Below the pieces are notes generated by a model. It had not been told where the DNA came from. It saw nothing but the letters and a program-made list of their open reading frames with translations, and did no database searches. A stretch of DNA of 64,000 bases, from NCBI GenBank assembly GCA_900104495.1, contig FMXS01000011.1, positions 62,001 to 126,000 on the forward strand. Direction: 5' to 3'. The translations under genes and the position numbers were made by a program. The stretch's first letter is position 1. Each line of letters begins with the position of its first letter. This document shows, one piece after another, positions 47,513 to 55,584 of this stretch. Origin of the DNA: Ruminococcaceae bacterium FB2012 (GTDB taxonomy: Bacteria; Bacillota; Clostridia; Oscillospirales; Ruminococcaceae).

Positions 47513-47532
47513 TTGAAAAACCTCCTTCATCC

Positions 47533-48564
47533 TTATGTGTAGGCGTCTATCAGCTTTCTTGTCAAAGTGAACCTGTCGAGATTTTCTCCGCAGCCCATAA
47601 CGGCGCAGAGATAGGTCTTCCCGCCGCGGACGAAGGCCGAAACGAAACAGCAGCCTGCCCAGGCCGTGGTGCCTGTCTTTATGCCCGCACATTCGGGATC
47701 GTAAAATCCCGTGGAGGGATCAAGGAAGAGATTGGTGTTGGTCCAGACCGCGTAGCCGCCCTCCGCGTAATAGTATATCTTCTGATGCTCGCCCACGGCT
47801 TCTCTGATCTCCGGCTGAGACCAGGCGTGCTTCACCAGCTTCATAAGATCGTTCACAGTGGTGTAGTGCTGATAGTCGTCCCAGCCCTCGGGGTTAGCAA
47901 AGTGACTGTCCGTCATGCCCAGTTCCTCTCCGAAGGAGTTCATCAGTCCGACGAAATATTCCACCGCTTCGGTGTCCGACAGTTCTCCGCCCGGGACCAT
48001 TTTCCGCGCGGTGTTGACAGCCACGGTGTATGCCGCGTCGTTGCCCGAGGGCAGCAGCATCGCGCTCACCAGATCACGCAGTTTCAGCTTCGCACCGTAG
48101 GGCAGGTAGGCCATGGTGGATTCCGGCTTTACCAGCCAGATCTCCGAGCCCACGGTAAATTCCGTTTCGGGGGAGAGATATTTCAATGCCACCGAGGCCG
48201 TAAGCAGCTTTGTGATGCTTGCCAGGGAGATCTGCTCCGTTTCCGCTTTGCTGTAAAGCACTTTGTCGTCCTCAACGCAGTAGACTTCCGCCGCCCGGCA
48301 GTAGGGATAGGTTATCTCCTCCGGGGGAGGGGCGGGAGCGGCGGTGGTGGTGGTGGTCGTTGTAGTTGTCGTTGTCGTTGTTGTGACGGGTGTCGTTGTC
48401 GTGACCGTCGTAGTTTCGGGAGCCGTAGTTTCCCGGGTCAGTGCCGTGACTGATGTCCCGGCGGAGAAGCTCTCCAGGGAAGTCTCGCCCACGTTCTGCC
48501 CGCAGGAGGTCAGCATCAGCAGCCCGCAGATGCAGGCCAGAGCCGTCCGGATGGTCTTGTGCAT
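47533..48564 (-). CDS. Serine-type D-Ala-D-Ala carboxypeptidase lipoprotein (peptidase S11)
   Basis: 343 residues. The signal ends at the lipobox LTSC (Cys 21), so it is a lipoprotein. A Thr-rich linker (about 44-74, with 14 Thr in a row) leads to the S11 fold with SITK (S116, K119), SGN and KTGT active-site motifs. It removes the terminal D-Ala from peptidoglycan stem peptides outside the membrane. The start at 48564 has AAGGA at suitable distance; an in-frame ATG at 48573 overlaps the trmO stop as ATGA and could be used through coupling. The usual C-terminal anchor domain is missing, which the lipid anchor may replace. Confidence 0.9.
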   Translation of the reverse strand: MHKTIRTALACICGLLMLTSCGQNVGETSLESFSAGTSVTALTRETTAPETTTVTTTTPVTTTTTTTTTTTTTTAAPAPPPEEITYPYCRAAEVYCVEDDKVLYSKAETEQISLASITKLLTASVALKYLSPETEFTVGSEIWLVKPESTMAYLPYGAKLKLRDLVSAMLLPSGNDAAYTVAVNTARKMVPGGELSDTEAVEYFVGLMNSFGEELGMTDSHFANPEGWDDYQHYTTVNDLMKLVKHAWSQPEIREAVGEHQKIYYYAEGGYAVWTNTNLFLDPSTGFYDPECAGIKTGTTAWAGCCFVSAFVRGGKTYLCAVMGCGENLDRFTLTRKLIDAYT

Positions 48565-48569
48565 ATATC

Positions 48570-49259
48570 TCATTCCTTCTGTTCTGTTTCCGTCACCCGG
48601 AGGATGCCGCCGTCCACGGTGAATCTGATGTCAAAGCGTCCGTATCGCATGGAGTATACCCGTTCCGGGTCGTTCTGATATGAAGGCCGGGGATCGTCGG
48701 CAAGGGCCTCCAGCAGAGCCGCCTGCTTTCCGACGGGGATGTTTTTCAGCAGTTCCGGCGGAAAGACCACTTCCAGTTTGTAGTCCGTGAAGCCCTCGGC
48801 GTAGCCCCCCGACGCTCCGGCGCGGATGTCCGCCGAAGGAAGATAGGGCTTGATGTCGAAGATGGGCGTGCCGTCCAGCAGGTCGCAGCCGGAAACTATC
48901 AGCTGATCTCCGAGATCCGTGGTGTGCCGGATGCCTTCCAGCTTCACGCAGGAAAGTCCGAGAGGATTCGGACGGAAGGGCGAGCGGCTGGCAAAGACTC
49001 CCACACGGCGGTTGCCGCCCAGTCTCGGGGGCCGGACGGTAGGGGACCATTCCTCACGGTGGGCCTCCGAGAAATCGAAGATCAGCCAGAGGTGAGAAAA
49101 GCCCTCGATCTCCCTCAGCGCCTCGGGGACCCGGAATTCCGGCTCAAAGACGATGATCCCCTCCGCCGAGGGCGCACGTCCGCTTTGCCGGGGGATGCCG
49201 AATTTTTCCTTGAAGTCGGTATGTATGACCGCAACGGGCCGGATAATAAGCTCTTTCAT
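48570..49259 (-). CDS. trmO: TrmO-like tRNA (m6t6A37) methyltransferase
   Basis: 229 residues. TrmO methylates N6 of t6A37 in certain tRNAs using SAM. The UPF0066/TsaA beta-barrel is visible from PVAVIHTDFKEKFGIPRQSG through RVGVFASRSPFRPNPLGLS and DLLDGTPIFDIKPYLPSAD. The C-terminal extension with PRPSYQNDPERVYSMRYGRF is also typical. The start at 49259 is chosen because an upstream ATG (49298) lies inside the promoter. The SD is weak (AAAAGAG). The carboxypeptidase gene follows with overlap. Confidence 0.9.
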   Translation of the reverse strand: MKELIIRPVAVIHTDFKEKFGIPRQSGRAPSAEGIIVFEPEFRVPEALREIEGFSHLWLIFDFSEAHREEWSPTVRPPRLGGNRRVGVFASRSPFRPNPLGLSCVKLEGIRHTTDLGDQLIVSGCDLLDGTPIFDIKPYLPSADIRAGASGGYAEGFTDYKLEVVFPPELLKNIPVGKQAALLEALADDPRPSYQNDPERVYSMRYGRFDIRFTVDGGILRVTETEQKE

Positions 49260-49289
49260 TGGCAGACTCTTTTCTGTGGATATAGTCTT

Positions 49290-49318
49290 ATTATACACCG
49301 TACTCCCGGGATTGTCAA
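49290..49318 (-). promoter_or_regulatory. trmO promoter
   Basis: Exact TTGACA (49313-49318) and TATAAT (49290-49295) with 17-bp spacing on the minus strand. Confidence 0.88.
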
Positions 49319-49326
49319 ACAGAAAT

Positions 49327-49357
49327 CCGCGCTGCCCGAGGGGAGCGGACAGCGCGG
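49327..49357 (-). terminator. Terminator after hsp20
   Basis: Minus-strand stem CCGCGCTG / CAGCGCGG followed by the T-rich ATTTCTGTTT. Confidence 0.65.
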
Positions 49358-49409
49358 AGCAGTTATTTATTCAGCCTGTGCGGACGGGTATCTGTCCGCG
49401 GGGGACCGG

Positions 49410-49844
49410 TCAGTCTGTCTCGGCGATCTCCAGTCTCCTTGACTTCGGCGCCTCGATCTGCTTCTTCGGCAGGGTGAGGGTGAGGATACCGCTCTTGTAC
49501 TCGGCGGTAACGGCGGCGGAGTCGATGCCCGAGAGGTCGAAGCTGCGCTTGTAGGAGCCGTAGCTTCTCTCGCGGCGGATATACTTGCCGTTCTTATCCT
49601 TCTCGTCGGACTCGGTCTTATGCTCGGCGGAGAGGGTCAGCATCTCGTCGGTGAGGTCGATGCTTATATCCTCTTTCTTGAAGCCCGGAAGCTCTGCTTC
49701 CATAATGAACTTGTCGCCCTCGTCGCGGATATCGGTGCGGATGTGGTGTCTCTCCTCTGAGGGAGCGAAGAATCCGCGCCCGAAGTCATCGAACATATCA
49801 AACAGGTCATAATTTCTCTTTTCGAAAGGTGTCATAGCATACAT
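49410..49844 (-). CDS. Small heat shock protein, Hsp20/alpha-crystallin family
   Basis: 144 residues. It holds unfolding proteins until ATP-dependent chaperones act. The alpha-crystallin domain runs from about 37 to 130 (IRTDIRDEGDKFIMEAELPG; GILTLTLPKK at the end) and is followed by a short tail. The first ATG (49844) has AGGAGG 8 bases upstream, supplied by repeat copy C. A perfect CIRCE operator lies 340 bases upstream, so HrcA control is likely. Confidence 0.93.
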   Translation of the reverse strand: MYAMTPFEKRNYDLFDMFDDFGRGFFAPSEERHHIRTDIRDEGDKFIMEAELPGFKKEDISIDLTDEMLTLSAEHKTESDEKDKNGKYIRRERSYGSYKRSFDLSGIDSAAVTAEYKSGILTLTLPKKQIEAPKSRRLEIAETD

Positions 49845-49856
49845 AAGTCATTCCTC

Positions 49857-49998
49857 CTTTTTTAGTTCACGCTGCGCGCCCTTTGGGCGCTCGGGTTTGT
49901 TTCGTGATGTGGTGTTAGTGCCGCGCCGCTTACGGCTTGTCGTGATGTGACTTGGACACTCGCATTCTTGCGACGGTGGTTCGTTTGCGGTTTTATCT
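49857..49998 (-). repeat. Dispersed intergenic repeat, copy C (carries the SD of hsp20)
   Basis: The gene-proximal part of the repeat seen at 23519 and 30364: TTTTTTAGTTCACGCTGCGC, the GCGCCC-AAA-GGGCGC hairpin, CGGGTTTGTTTCGTGATGTG, CCGCTTACGGCTTG and CGCATTCTTGCGAC are shared. Similarity fades after about 49998, so this copy is shorter. It stands between the CIRCE region and hsp20. Confidence 0.75.
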
Positions 49999-50072
49999 CT
50001 TTCTTCGGCTCCGCATCACGATCTTTCCTTTTGCGCTGAGACTGCTTATATTATTGTCTGTATTTCCGCAGT

Positions 50073-50096
50073 CTATTCACTTTCATTCTGTTCCAT
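50073..50096 (-). other. Possible 7-codon leader peptide (MEQNESE) or start remnant
   Basis: AAAAAAGGAG stands 9 bases before an ATG followed by six codons and TAG. It lies between the CIRCE and hsp20. It may be a leader peptide or the remains of an older gene start cut by the repeat; chance is also possible. Confidence 0.3.
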
Positions 50097-50183
50097 TGGA
50101 CTCAGCTCCTTTTTTCTTTCTGCCTATATGATAGTCCTCTTTTATGACTTTTGTGTTATGCTTTTGTGAAAATAGGATGAAAA

Positions 50184-50210
50184 TTAGCACTCTCATCGTT
50201 AGAGTGCTAA
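50184..50210. promoter_or_regulatory. CIRCE operator (HrcA binding site)
   Basis: Perfect inverted repeat TTAGCACTC-N9-GAGTGCTAA, identical to the HrcA operator consensus. The only plausible target is hsp20 on the minus strand; no groES/groEL or dnaK is nearby. Confidence 0.95.
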
Positions 50211-50225
50211 ACACGGCCCAAAGCA

Positions 50226-50250
50226 AAGGGCGCACCCGAAGATGCGCCCA
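50226..50250 (-). terminator. Hairpin after the dockerin pseudogene
   Basis: Stem GGGCGCA / TGCGCCC, followed on the minus strand by TTTGCTTT. Confidence 0.6.
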
Positions 50251-50257
50251 TAAAAGT

Positions 50258-50656
50258 TCAAAGGCTGTTTATAAGTCTCTGCAAAGCGGCTACGTCTTTC
50301 ATGTTGATGCTTCCGCTGTTGTCGAGGTCGGAATTGGCTTCGTTGACAGTCACGTCCCAGCCGTTGACGTATCTTTGAAGAGTTGTAAGGTCCTTCATAT
50401 TGATGACGCCGTTGCCGTCAACGTCGCCTTTGAGGACGCCGGAAGGGAAGTTGTAGGTTATCTGACAATATCACTATCGGGGAATCCTGAGATGCGAATA
50501 ATCTTTTGTGCTCGCCCGTCTGGGTATAGGTGCCGCCTTTGATTATTATCTTTCCGCCCCCGCCCGGAACGCTCCCTCGGGCGCAAGGGCGAACAGCGAG
50601 AACGCCAGCATCAGCGCCGTCACGATTGACAGTGAACGTCTTTTTACAGCTTCCAT
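50258..50656 (-). pseudogene. Decayed dockerin-containing secreted protein
   Basis: A start codon with AGGAGGAAGGA-type SD opens a signal peptide (MEAVKRRSLSIVTALMLAFS, then LFALAPEGAF) that stops after 36 codons. In a different frame, about 250 bases on, the strand encodes a complete two-repeat type I dockerin (DVDGNGVINMKDLTTLQRYV; DLDNSGSINMKDVAALQRLI) ending at 50258, with an in-frame stop 12 codons before it. The catalytic or structural middle is gone. It looks like a cellulosomal protein gene lost by internal deletion and frameshift. An A/T-rich region upstream (50700-50790) has no clear promoter. Confidence 0.78.
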
Positions 50657-50816
50657 TTTTCCTTCCTCCTCGGTCTTTTAACTTGCCGCCGGGGCAGCTC
50701 GGGCTGATTCATTTGTTAAAAGGTATACTTATAATTATCATAACATACAAATGTAAATATTTATGCGTGAATATATTACATATATGTTAACGCCTTGCCC
50801 GTTCCCCGGGGTGCAA

Positions 50817-50845
50817 TTGACATTTTCCTACAAAGATAGTATAAT
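50817..50845 (+). promoter_or_regulatory. Promoter of the TtcA-like gene
   Basis: Exact TTGACA (50817-50822) and TATAAT (50840-50845), 17 bp apart. Confidence 0.88.
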
Positions 50846-50878
50846 ATATTCAGTTCAAACGTGAAAGGGGCGGTCGGA

Positions 50879-51784
50879 GTGGAGATACCGAACAGCTATG
50901 AACTGAGCCTGGTGAGCAAGACCTATCGGAAGACTATCTGGTCTAAGTTTTTGAAAGGCGTCAAGGATTACCGGCTCATCAGCGAGGGGGATAAGATCGC
51001 CGTCTGCATTTCCGGCGGCAAGGATTCCATGCTGATGGCAATGTGCATGAAGCGGCTCCAGCGCTATTCAAAGTTCCCCTTTGAGGTGGTCTTTCTCGTA
51101 ATGGACCCCGGCTATAACCCCGCCAACCGGCAGAAGATAATCGACAACGCCGCCCGGCTGGAAATACCGATCAGGATATTCGACACGCAGATCTTCGGGG
51201 CGGTGGTGAACATCGAACAGAACCCTTGCTACCTCTGCGCTCGTATGCGCCGCGGCTGGCTTTACAAGACCGCAAAGGATATGGGATGCAACAAGATCGC
51301 TTTGGGTCACCATTTCGATGACGTCATCGAAACTGTGCTGATGGGGATGCTTTACGGCTCCCAGGTGCAGACGATGATGCCCAAGCTCCACAGCGAGCAT
51401 TTCGAGGGCATGGAGCTGATACGTCCCCTCTACCTTGTCCGCGAGGCGGATGTCATCGGCTGGGCGAAGCATAACGGGCTGGAGTTCATCCAATGCGCCT
51501 GCCGGTTCACTGATGAATACACTCACAGCGGCGACGGCATCGGGGATTCCAAGCGACAGGAGGTAAAAATGCTCCTGGCCGAGCTGAGGAAGAAAACTCC
51601 CGCCGTGGATATGAATATTTTCCGAAGCGTGGAGAACGTGAATCTCCGCACCATAATCTCCTATCGCCGCGACGGGGAGTATCACCATTTCCTCGACGAC
51701 TACGACGAAGGAAAGAGCGTCTACGGCACCGTTGCCGACGGCTCCGGCGTGGTGGACCTGTCGTCGAAGAACAGGAAGGTGTGA
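50879..51784 (+). CDS. TtcA-like PP-loop tRNA thiolation enzyme
   Basis: 301 residues. PP-loop ATPase motif CISGGKDSML near residue 45, an internal CYLCARMRRG pair and further Cys (CAC) that could hold an iron-sulfur cluster, as in TtcA (2-thiocytidine-32 synthesis). KIALGHHFDDVIETVLMGM is another family mark. The GTG at 50879 is preferred since AAGGGG lies 8 bases before it; a GTG at 50861 is the alternative. The next gene starts 2 bases after the stop. Confidence 0.87.
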   Translation: MEIPNSYELSLVSKTYRKTIWSKFLKGVKDYRLISEGDKIAVCISGGKDSMLMAMCMKRLQRYSKFPFEVVFLVMDPGYNPANRQKIIDNAARLEIPIRIFDTQIFGAVVNIEQNPCYLCARMRRGWLYKTAKDMGCNKIALGHHFDDVIETVLMGMLYGSQVQTMMPKLHSEHFEGMELIRPLYLVREADVIGWAKHNGLEFIQCACRFTDEYTHSGDGIGDSKRQEVKMLLAELRKKTPAVDMNIFRSVENVNLRTIISYRRDGEYHHFLDDYDEGKSVYGTVADGSGVVDLSSKNRKV

Positions 51785-51786
51785 CC

Positions 51787-52500
51787 ATGGAGGAAAGATT
51801 TTCACGGACCGAGCGCTTTTTCGGCCCCGAGGGGATGAAGCGTCTGAGAAACAGCCGCGTTGCCGTTTTCGGCATCGGAGGCGTGGGGGGCTTCGCGGTG
51901 GAGGCTCTCGCACGGAGCGGCATCGGCCGGCTTGAGCTTATCGACAGCGACACCGTGGCGGAGAGCAATCTCAACCGTCAGATAATCGCTCTGCGCTCCA
52001 CCGTCGGAAGGCCCAAAACGGAAGTCATGAAGGAGCGCATCGCCGACATTTCCCCGGACACCGAGGTCATAGCGCGGCAGTGCCTTTTTCTGCCGGAGAC
52101 CGCGGACAGCTTCGACTTTTCAAGCTATGACTACGTCATCGACGCCATAGACAACATCACCGGGAAGATCGAGATCGTCCTGCGGGCGCAGGCGGCAGGC
52201 GTGCCGGTGATCTCGGCTATGGGCGCAGGCAACAAGCTGGACCCCACGGCACTGCGGGTCGCGGACATCTACAAAACCAACGTCTGCCCGCTGGCAAGGG
52301 TGATGCGCCGTGAGCTTCGGAAGCGGGGAGTGAAAAGCCTGAAGGTCGTCTACTCCGAGGAGCCGCCCGCAGTCACCGACACCGACGAAAAGACTCACTC
52401 CGGCAGGGGAGTGCCCGCCTCGAACGCATTTGTGCCCTCGGTAATGGGGCTTATCATCGCAGGGGAGGTCATCAAGGAAATAGCGTCGGGGACGAGGTAA
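51787..52500 (+). CDS. tcdA: tRNA threonylcarbamoyladenosine dehydratase (TcdA/CsdL)
   Basis: 237 residues. E1-like ThiF fold with the nucleotide loop FGIGGVGGFAVEALARSGIG, DSDTVAESNLNRQIIAL and the conserved VIDAIDN. The SMGAGNKLDPT-like ISAMGAGNKLDPTALRVADI segment marks the TcdA branch, which cyclises t6A37 in tRNA. It sits directly after the TtcA-like gene (SD AGGAAGG), giving an operon of tRNA-modifying enzymes. Confidence 0.93.
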   Translation: MEERFSRTERFFGPEGMKRLRNSRVAVFGIGGVGGFAVEALARSGIGRLELIDSDTVAESNLNRQIIALRSTVGRPKTEVMKERIADISPDTEVIARQCLFLPETADSFDFSSYDYVIDAIDNITGKIEIVLRAQAAGVPVISAMGAGNKLDPTALRVADIYKTNVCPLARVMRRELRKRGVKSLKVVYSEEPPAVTDTDEKTHSGRGVPASNAFVPSVMGLIIAGEVIKEIASGTR

Positions 52501-52572
52501 AAGTAACCGTAATAATCCCCGGTGTGTCATCATATACTCTAATACAAACCCTGAGTATTGGAGTTGAGACAG

Positions 52573-52845
52573 ATGACAGAGACAGACAAAGAACGCGCTG
52601 TAATGCTCGGAGAATACGCCGTAGCGAACAAGGCCACGGTCAGAGCCGCAGCGAAGCATTTCGGGATAAGCAAATCAACTGTCCATAAAGATCTGACAGA
52701 AAGACTGCCAAAGACTTCACCCGCCCTCTGGAAACAGGTCCGCGAACTGCTGGAGCTCAACAAGCGTGAGCGCCACATCCGCGGAGGACTTGCCACAAAA
52801 CATAAATACGAGCTTTCGCGCCGAAAACCGGTTGACACCCGTTAA
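52573..52845 (+). CDS. spoIIID: Sporulation regulator SpoIIID
   Basis: 90 residues. A small DNA-binding protein with the helix-turn-helix ATVRAAAKHFGISKSTVHKD and basic tail RERHIRGGLATKHKYELSRR, as in SpoIIID, which tunes mother-cell gene expression during sporulation. The ATG at 52573 follows GGAG at good spacing; a TTG 15 bases upstream is less likely. CATATACT (52529-52536) resembles a sporulation sigma -10 but was not confirmed. Confidence 0.93.
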   Translation: MTETDKERAVMLGEYAVANKATVRAAAKHFGISKSTVHKDLTERLPKTSPALWKQVRELLELNKRERHIRGGLATKHKYELSRRKPVDTR

Positions 52846-52860
52846 GCGATAAGGTATAAT
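52832..52860 (+). promoter_or_regulatory. Promoter of the P-loop ATPase gene
   Basis: Exact TTGACA (52832-52837) and TATAAT (52855-52860) with 17-bp spacing; the -35 lies inside the end of spoIIID. Confidence 0.87.
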
Positions 52861-52928
52861 GAAGATAACGGCTGTCAATCGCCCGCCCTCCCGCATAGAA
52901 TGAAATATCTGTAAAGGAGGGTATTTTT

Positions 52929-54005
52929 ATGTCAGAGATCTATTTCCTCGGTGCGGTCAGCGGAGGCGTTTTCAGAACGGAATTCGGCAGAGTGATCGCC
53001 GACAGCTCCTATTTCACCTACATCCTGAAGGGCGGAGCCGGTACGGGCAAGTCATCGCTTATGAAGCGGATAGCAGGACATTTTGAAAACTCCTGCCACA
53101 TCGTCCGCTATTGCTGTTCCTCCGACCCCGACTCCCTGGATGCCGTGGTCATCCCGGAGCTGAAAACAGCGATCTGCGACGGCACCGCGCCTCACGTTTT
53201 CGAGCCCCTTTATCCCGGGGTATGTCAGAAGTATATCAACCTGGGAGAATACTGGGACGAAGCCTCGCTTGCCGCTGACCGCGCCGACATCATCGACGCC
53301 GCCGACCGCAACAAGTCCCTGCTTGCCCGTGCGGGACGCTTCACCGCCGCCGCCGCGGATATCTGCGCGGATACCTGCCAGCTGGGAAGCGACTGCCTGC
53401 TCACCGACAAGATCGAGGGCTTCGCCGCAAGGACGGCTAAAAAGCTGCTGGGAAAACGGGGCTCCGCCGAGGGCGAAAAGCGTCTGCTGAGGCTCACCGC
53501 TCTCACCGAGTACGGGTTTCTCACCCTGCACGAAACTCTTGAAAGCTGCTTTGATGTCTATACCGTCCGCGACGAGCTGTTTGCGGCCACGGATTATCTG
53601 CTTTCACGGCTGTCGGACGAAGCCTGTCTGCGGGGCTATGATGTGATCCTTTCCCCGGATCAGATGCTTTCGGATGCCGCCTATCAGCATCTTATCATCC
53701 CGGAGCTGGGCTTTGCGGTGATAAGCGGACGCGCAGCGGAAGAATGCCAGCATCGGGGCGCGAAGAAGCTGAACCTTATGCGCTTCTACGACAAGTCCAT
53801 GCTCACGGAGCGGAGAGTCCGCATCAGGATGAACCGCCAGGCGGTGAACGACCTTTCGGAGGAAGCCGCCAAGACGCTCCGCTCTGCCAAGCAGGTCCAC
53901 GACGAGCTGGAGAGCCACTATATCAAGGCAATGGACTTCGGCAGGCTGGATAAGCTGACGGAGGAGCTTACGGAAGAAATAGCAAAGAGAAAAAATATCG
54001 GATAA
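52929..54005 (+). CDS. P-loop ATP-binding protein of unknown function
   Basis: 358 residues with AAAGGAGGG before the ATG. Walker A is GGAGTGKSSLMKRI (about 35-48). The order and spacing resemble a Firmicute family of about 360 residues with two nucleotide-kinase-like halves (PRK06851 type). The second half has no clear Walker A. Its charged C-terminus (about 300-358) may be a coiled coil. It follows spoIIID but has its own promoter; a sporulation role is only a guess from position. Confidence 0.7.
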   Translation: MSEIYFLGAVSGGVFRTEFGRVIADSSYFTYILKGGAGTGKSSLMKRIAGHFENSCHIVRYCCSSDPDSLDAVVIPELKTAICDGTAPHVFEPLYPGVCQKYINLGEYWDEASLAADRADIIDAADRNKSLLARAGRFTAAAADICADTCQLGSDCLLTDKIEGFAARTAKKLLGKRGSAEGEKRLLRLTALTEYGFLTLHETLESCFDVYTVRDELFAATDYLLSRLSDEACLRGYDVILSPDQMLSDAAYQHLIIPELGFAVISGRAAEECQHRGAKKLNLMRFYDKSMLTERRVRIRMNRQAVNDLSEEAAKTLRSAKQVHDELESHYIKAMDFGRLDKLTEELTEEIAKRKNIG

Positions 54006-54031
54006 AAATATATACGGAAAGGAAGTTTTAA

Positions 54032-55510
54032 ATGAAGGAATTCAAAATGCTTGTCAATGCGGAGGATAAGCTGGGACATATCCGGCCGGAGATCTACGGA
54101 CACTTCTCCGAGCACCTGGGAAGATGTATCTACGGCGGTATCTATGTGGGCGAGGATTCCCCGATACCCAACATCCACGGCATCAGAAAGGACGTCGTTG
54201 AGGCCTTTAAGAATATCCGGCTGCCGGTGCTGCGCTGGCCCGGCGGCTGCTTCGCCGACGAGTATCACTGGAAAGACGGCATCGGTGAAAAGTCTACTCG
54301 CAAGAGAATGGTCAATACCAACTGGGGAGGCGTCGTTGAGGACAACAGCTTCGGCACTCACGAGTTCATGGAGCTCTGCGAACTGGTGGGCTGCGAGCCG
54401 TACATTGCCGGCAACGTGGGCAGCGGCACCGTGAGAGAGCTTTCCGAGTGGGTGGAGTACATGACCTTTGACGGAGTTTCTCCCATGGCGGAGCTGAGAA
54501 GGAAAAACGGCCGCGAAAAGCCCTGGAAGTTCAAGTATCTCGGCATCGGAAATGAGAACTGGGGCTGCGGCGGAAATATGACTCCCGAATTCTACGCTGG
54601 GACGTATAACCGGTTCCGCAGCTTCTGCAAGAACTATTCCGGCAACGAGCTTTACTATGTGGCCTGCGGTCCCAATTCTTCGGATTACAACTGGACCGAA
54701 GTCATGATGAAAAATCTCCGGCCCCAGGGCTGGTGGACCGCCAACGCCATCTCCCTGCATTTCTATTCCATTCCCGACTGGAACAACAAGGGTCTTGCCG
54801 CCGAGTTTGACGACGAAGGCTATTACACCCTGCTGAACACCACCAACTTCACCGACGAGCTGCTCACACGGCATACCGAGATCATGAACCGCTACGACCC
54901 CGAAGGAAAAGTGGCCCTCTTCGTGGACGAGTGGGGGACCTGGTTCGACGTGGAGCCCGGCACCAATCCCGGATTCCTGTTCCAGCAGAACACCATGCGG
55001 GACGCTGTGGTGGCGGCGATCTCCCTCAACACCTTCAACCGCCATTCCAAGCGGGTGAAGATGGCCAATATCGCCCAGGCCGTCAACGTCCTTCAGGCGC
55101 TGATCCTCACCGAGGGCGAGAAGCTCATCAAGACTCCCACCTACCACGTTTTCGACCTCTTCAAAGAGCATCAGAACGGCGACTGCGTTTACTGCTATTC
55201 TCAGAACGAGAATCTCGCCGAGGGGAAGAACGTGCCGATGCTGTCCACGTCGGCTTCGGTCAAGGACGGCGTTCTGACTTTGACCGCAGCGAACTGCTCG
55301 CTTCACGACGAAGCGAAAATCACCTGCGATATATGCAATTTCAGCGCCGGGTCCGTTTCCGGACGCATCCTCACCAACGAAGTCCACGCCCATAACACCT
55401 TTGACGCTCCCGAAACGGTGAAGATCACCGGCTTTGACGCCTCCCTTGCGGACGGAAAGCTCACCTTCACCCTTCCGGCCTGCTCCGTGGCTGAGATCAC
55501 GCTGAAATAA
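54032..55510 (+). CDS. Alpha-L-arabinofuranosidase, GH51
   Basis: 492 residues, no signal peptide. It releases L-arabinose from arabinoxylan or arabinan fragments. The family signature is IYGHFSEHLGRCIYGGIYVG near the N-terminus. The acid/base is E175 in GIGNENWG and the nucleophile E300 in LFVDEWGTW. The C-terminal beta domain (about 380-492) is normal. SD GGAAAGGAAG precedes the ATG. Together with GH10 and the arabinose operon it completes a cytoplasmic arabinoxylan-oligosaccharide route. Confidence 0.95.
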   Translation: MKEFKMLVNAEDKLGHIRPEIYGHFSEHLGRCIYGGIYVGEDSPIPNIHGIRKDVVEAFKNIRLPVLRWPGGCFADEYHWKDGIGEKSTRKRMVNTNWGGVVEDNSFGTHEFMELCELVGCEPYIAGNVGSGTVRELSEWVEYMTFDGVSPMAELRRKNGREKPWKFKYLGIGNENWGCGGNMTPEFYAGTYNRFRSFCKNYSGNELYYVACGPNSSDYNWTEVMMKNLRPQGWWTANAISLHFYSIPDWNNKGLAAEFDDEGYYTLLNTTNFTDELLTRHTEIMNRYDPEGKVALFVDEWGTWFDVEPGTNPGFLFQQNTMRDAVVAAISLNTFNRHSKRVKMANIAQAVNVLQALILTEGEKLIKTPTYHVFDLFKEHQNGDCVYCYSQNENLAEGKNVPMLSTSASVKDGVLTLTAANCSLHDEAKITCDICNFSAGSVSGRILTNEVHAHNTFDAPETVKITGFDASLADGKLTFTLPACSVAEITLK

Positions 55511-55521
55511 AATTTCATTGC

Positions 55522-55574
55522 AAAAAGAACCCCGCCTTACCGTTCATCGCGGTAAAGCGGGGTTTTGTTTTTAC
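55522..55574. terminator. Bidirectional terminator
   Basis: Long stem ACCCCGCCTTACCG / CGGTAAAGCGGGGT with one mismatch, A-run before and T-run after, between the converging GH51 and LRR genes. Confidence 0.92.
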
Positions 55575-55584
55575 GTCGGGAGTA

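Noticed and set aside
46205..47692. Upstream extension of the LigB-AMMECR1 frame to 47692
   Set aside because: The extra 60 residues are Arg-rich and overlap the end of the carboxypeptidase gene; a good SD marks the start at 47512.
50144..50542. Plus-strand 132-residue frame over the CIRCE and dockerin region
   Set aside because: Antisense of the dockerin pseudogene; it crosses the operator and has no SD.
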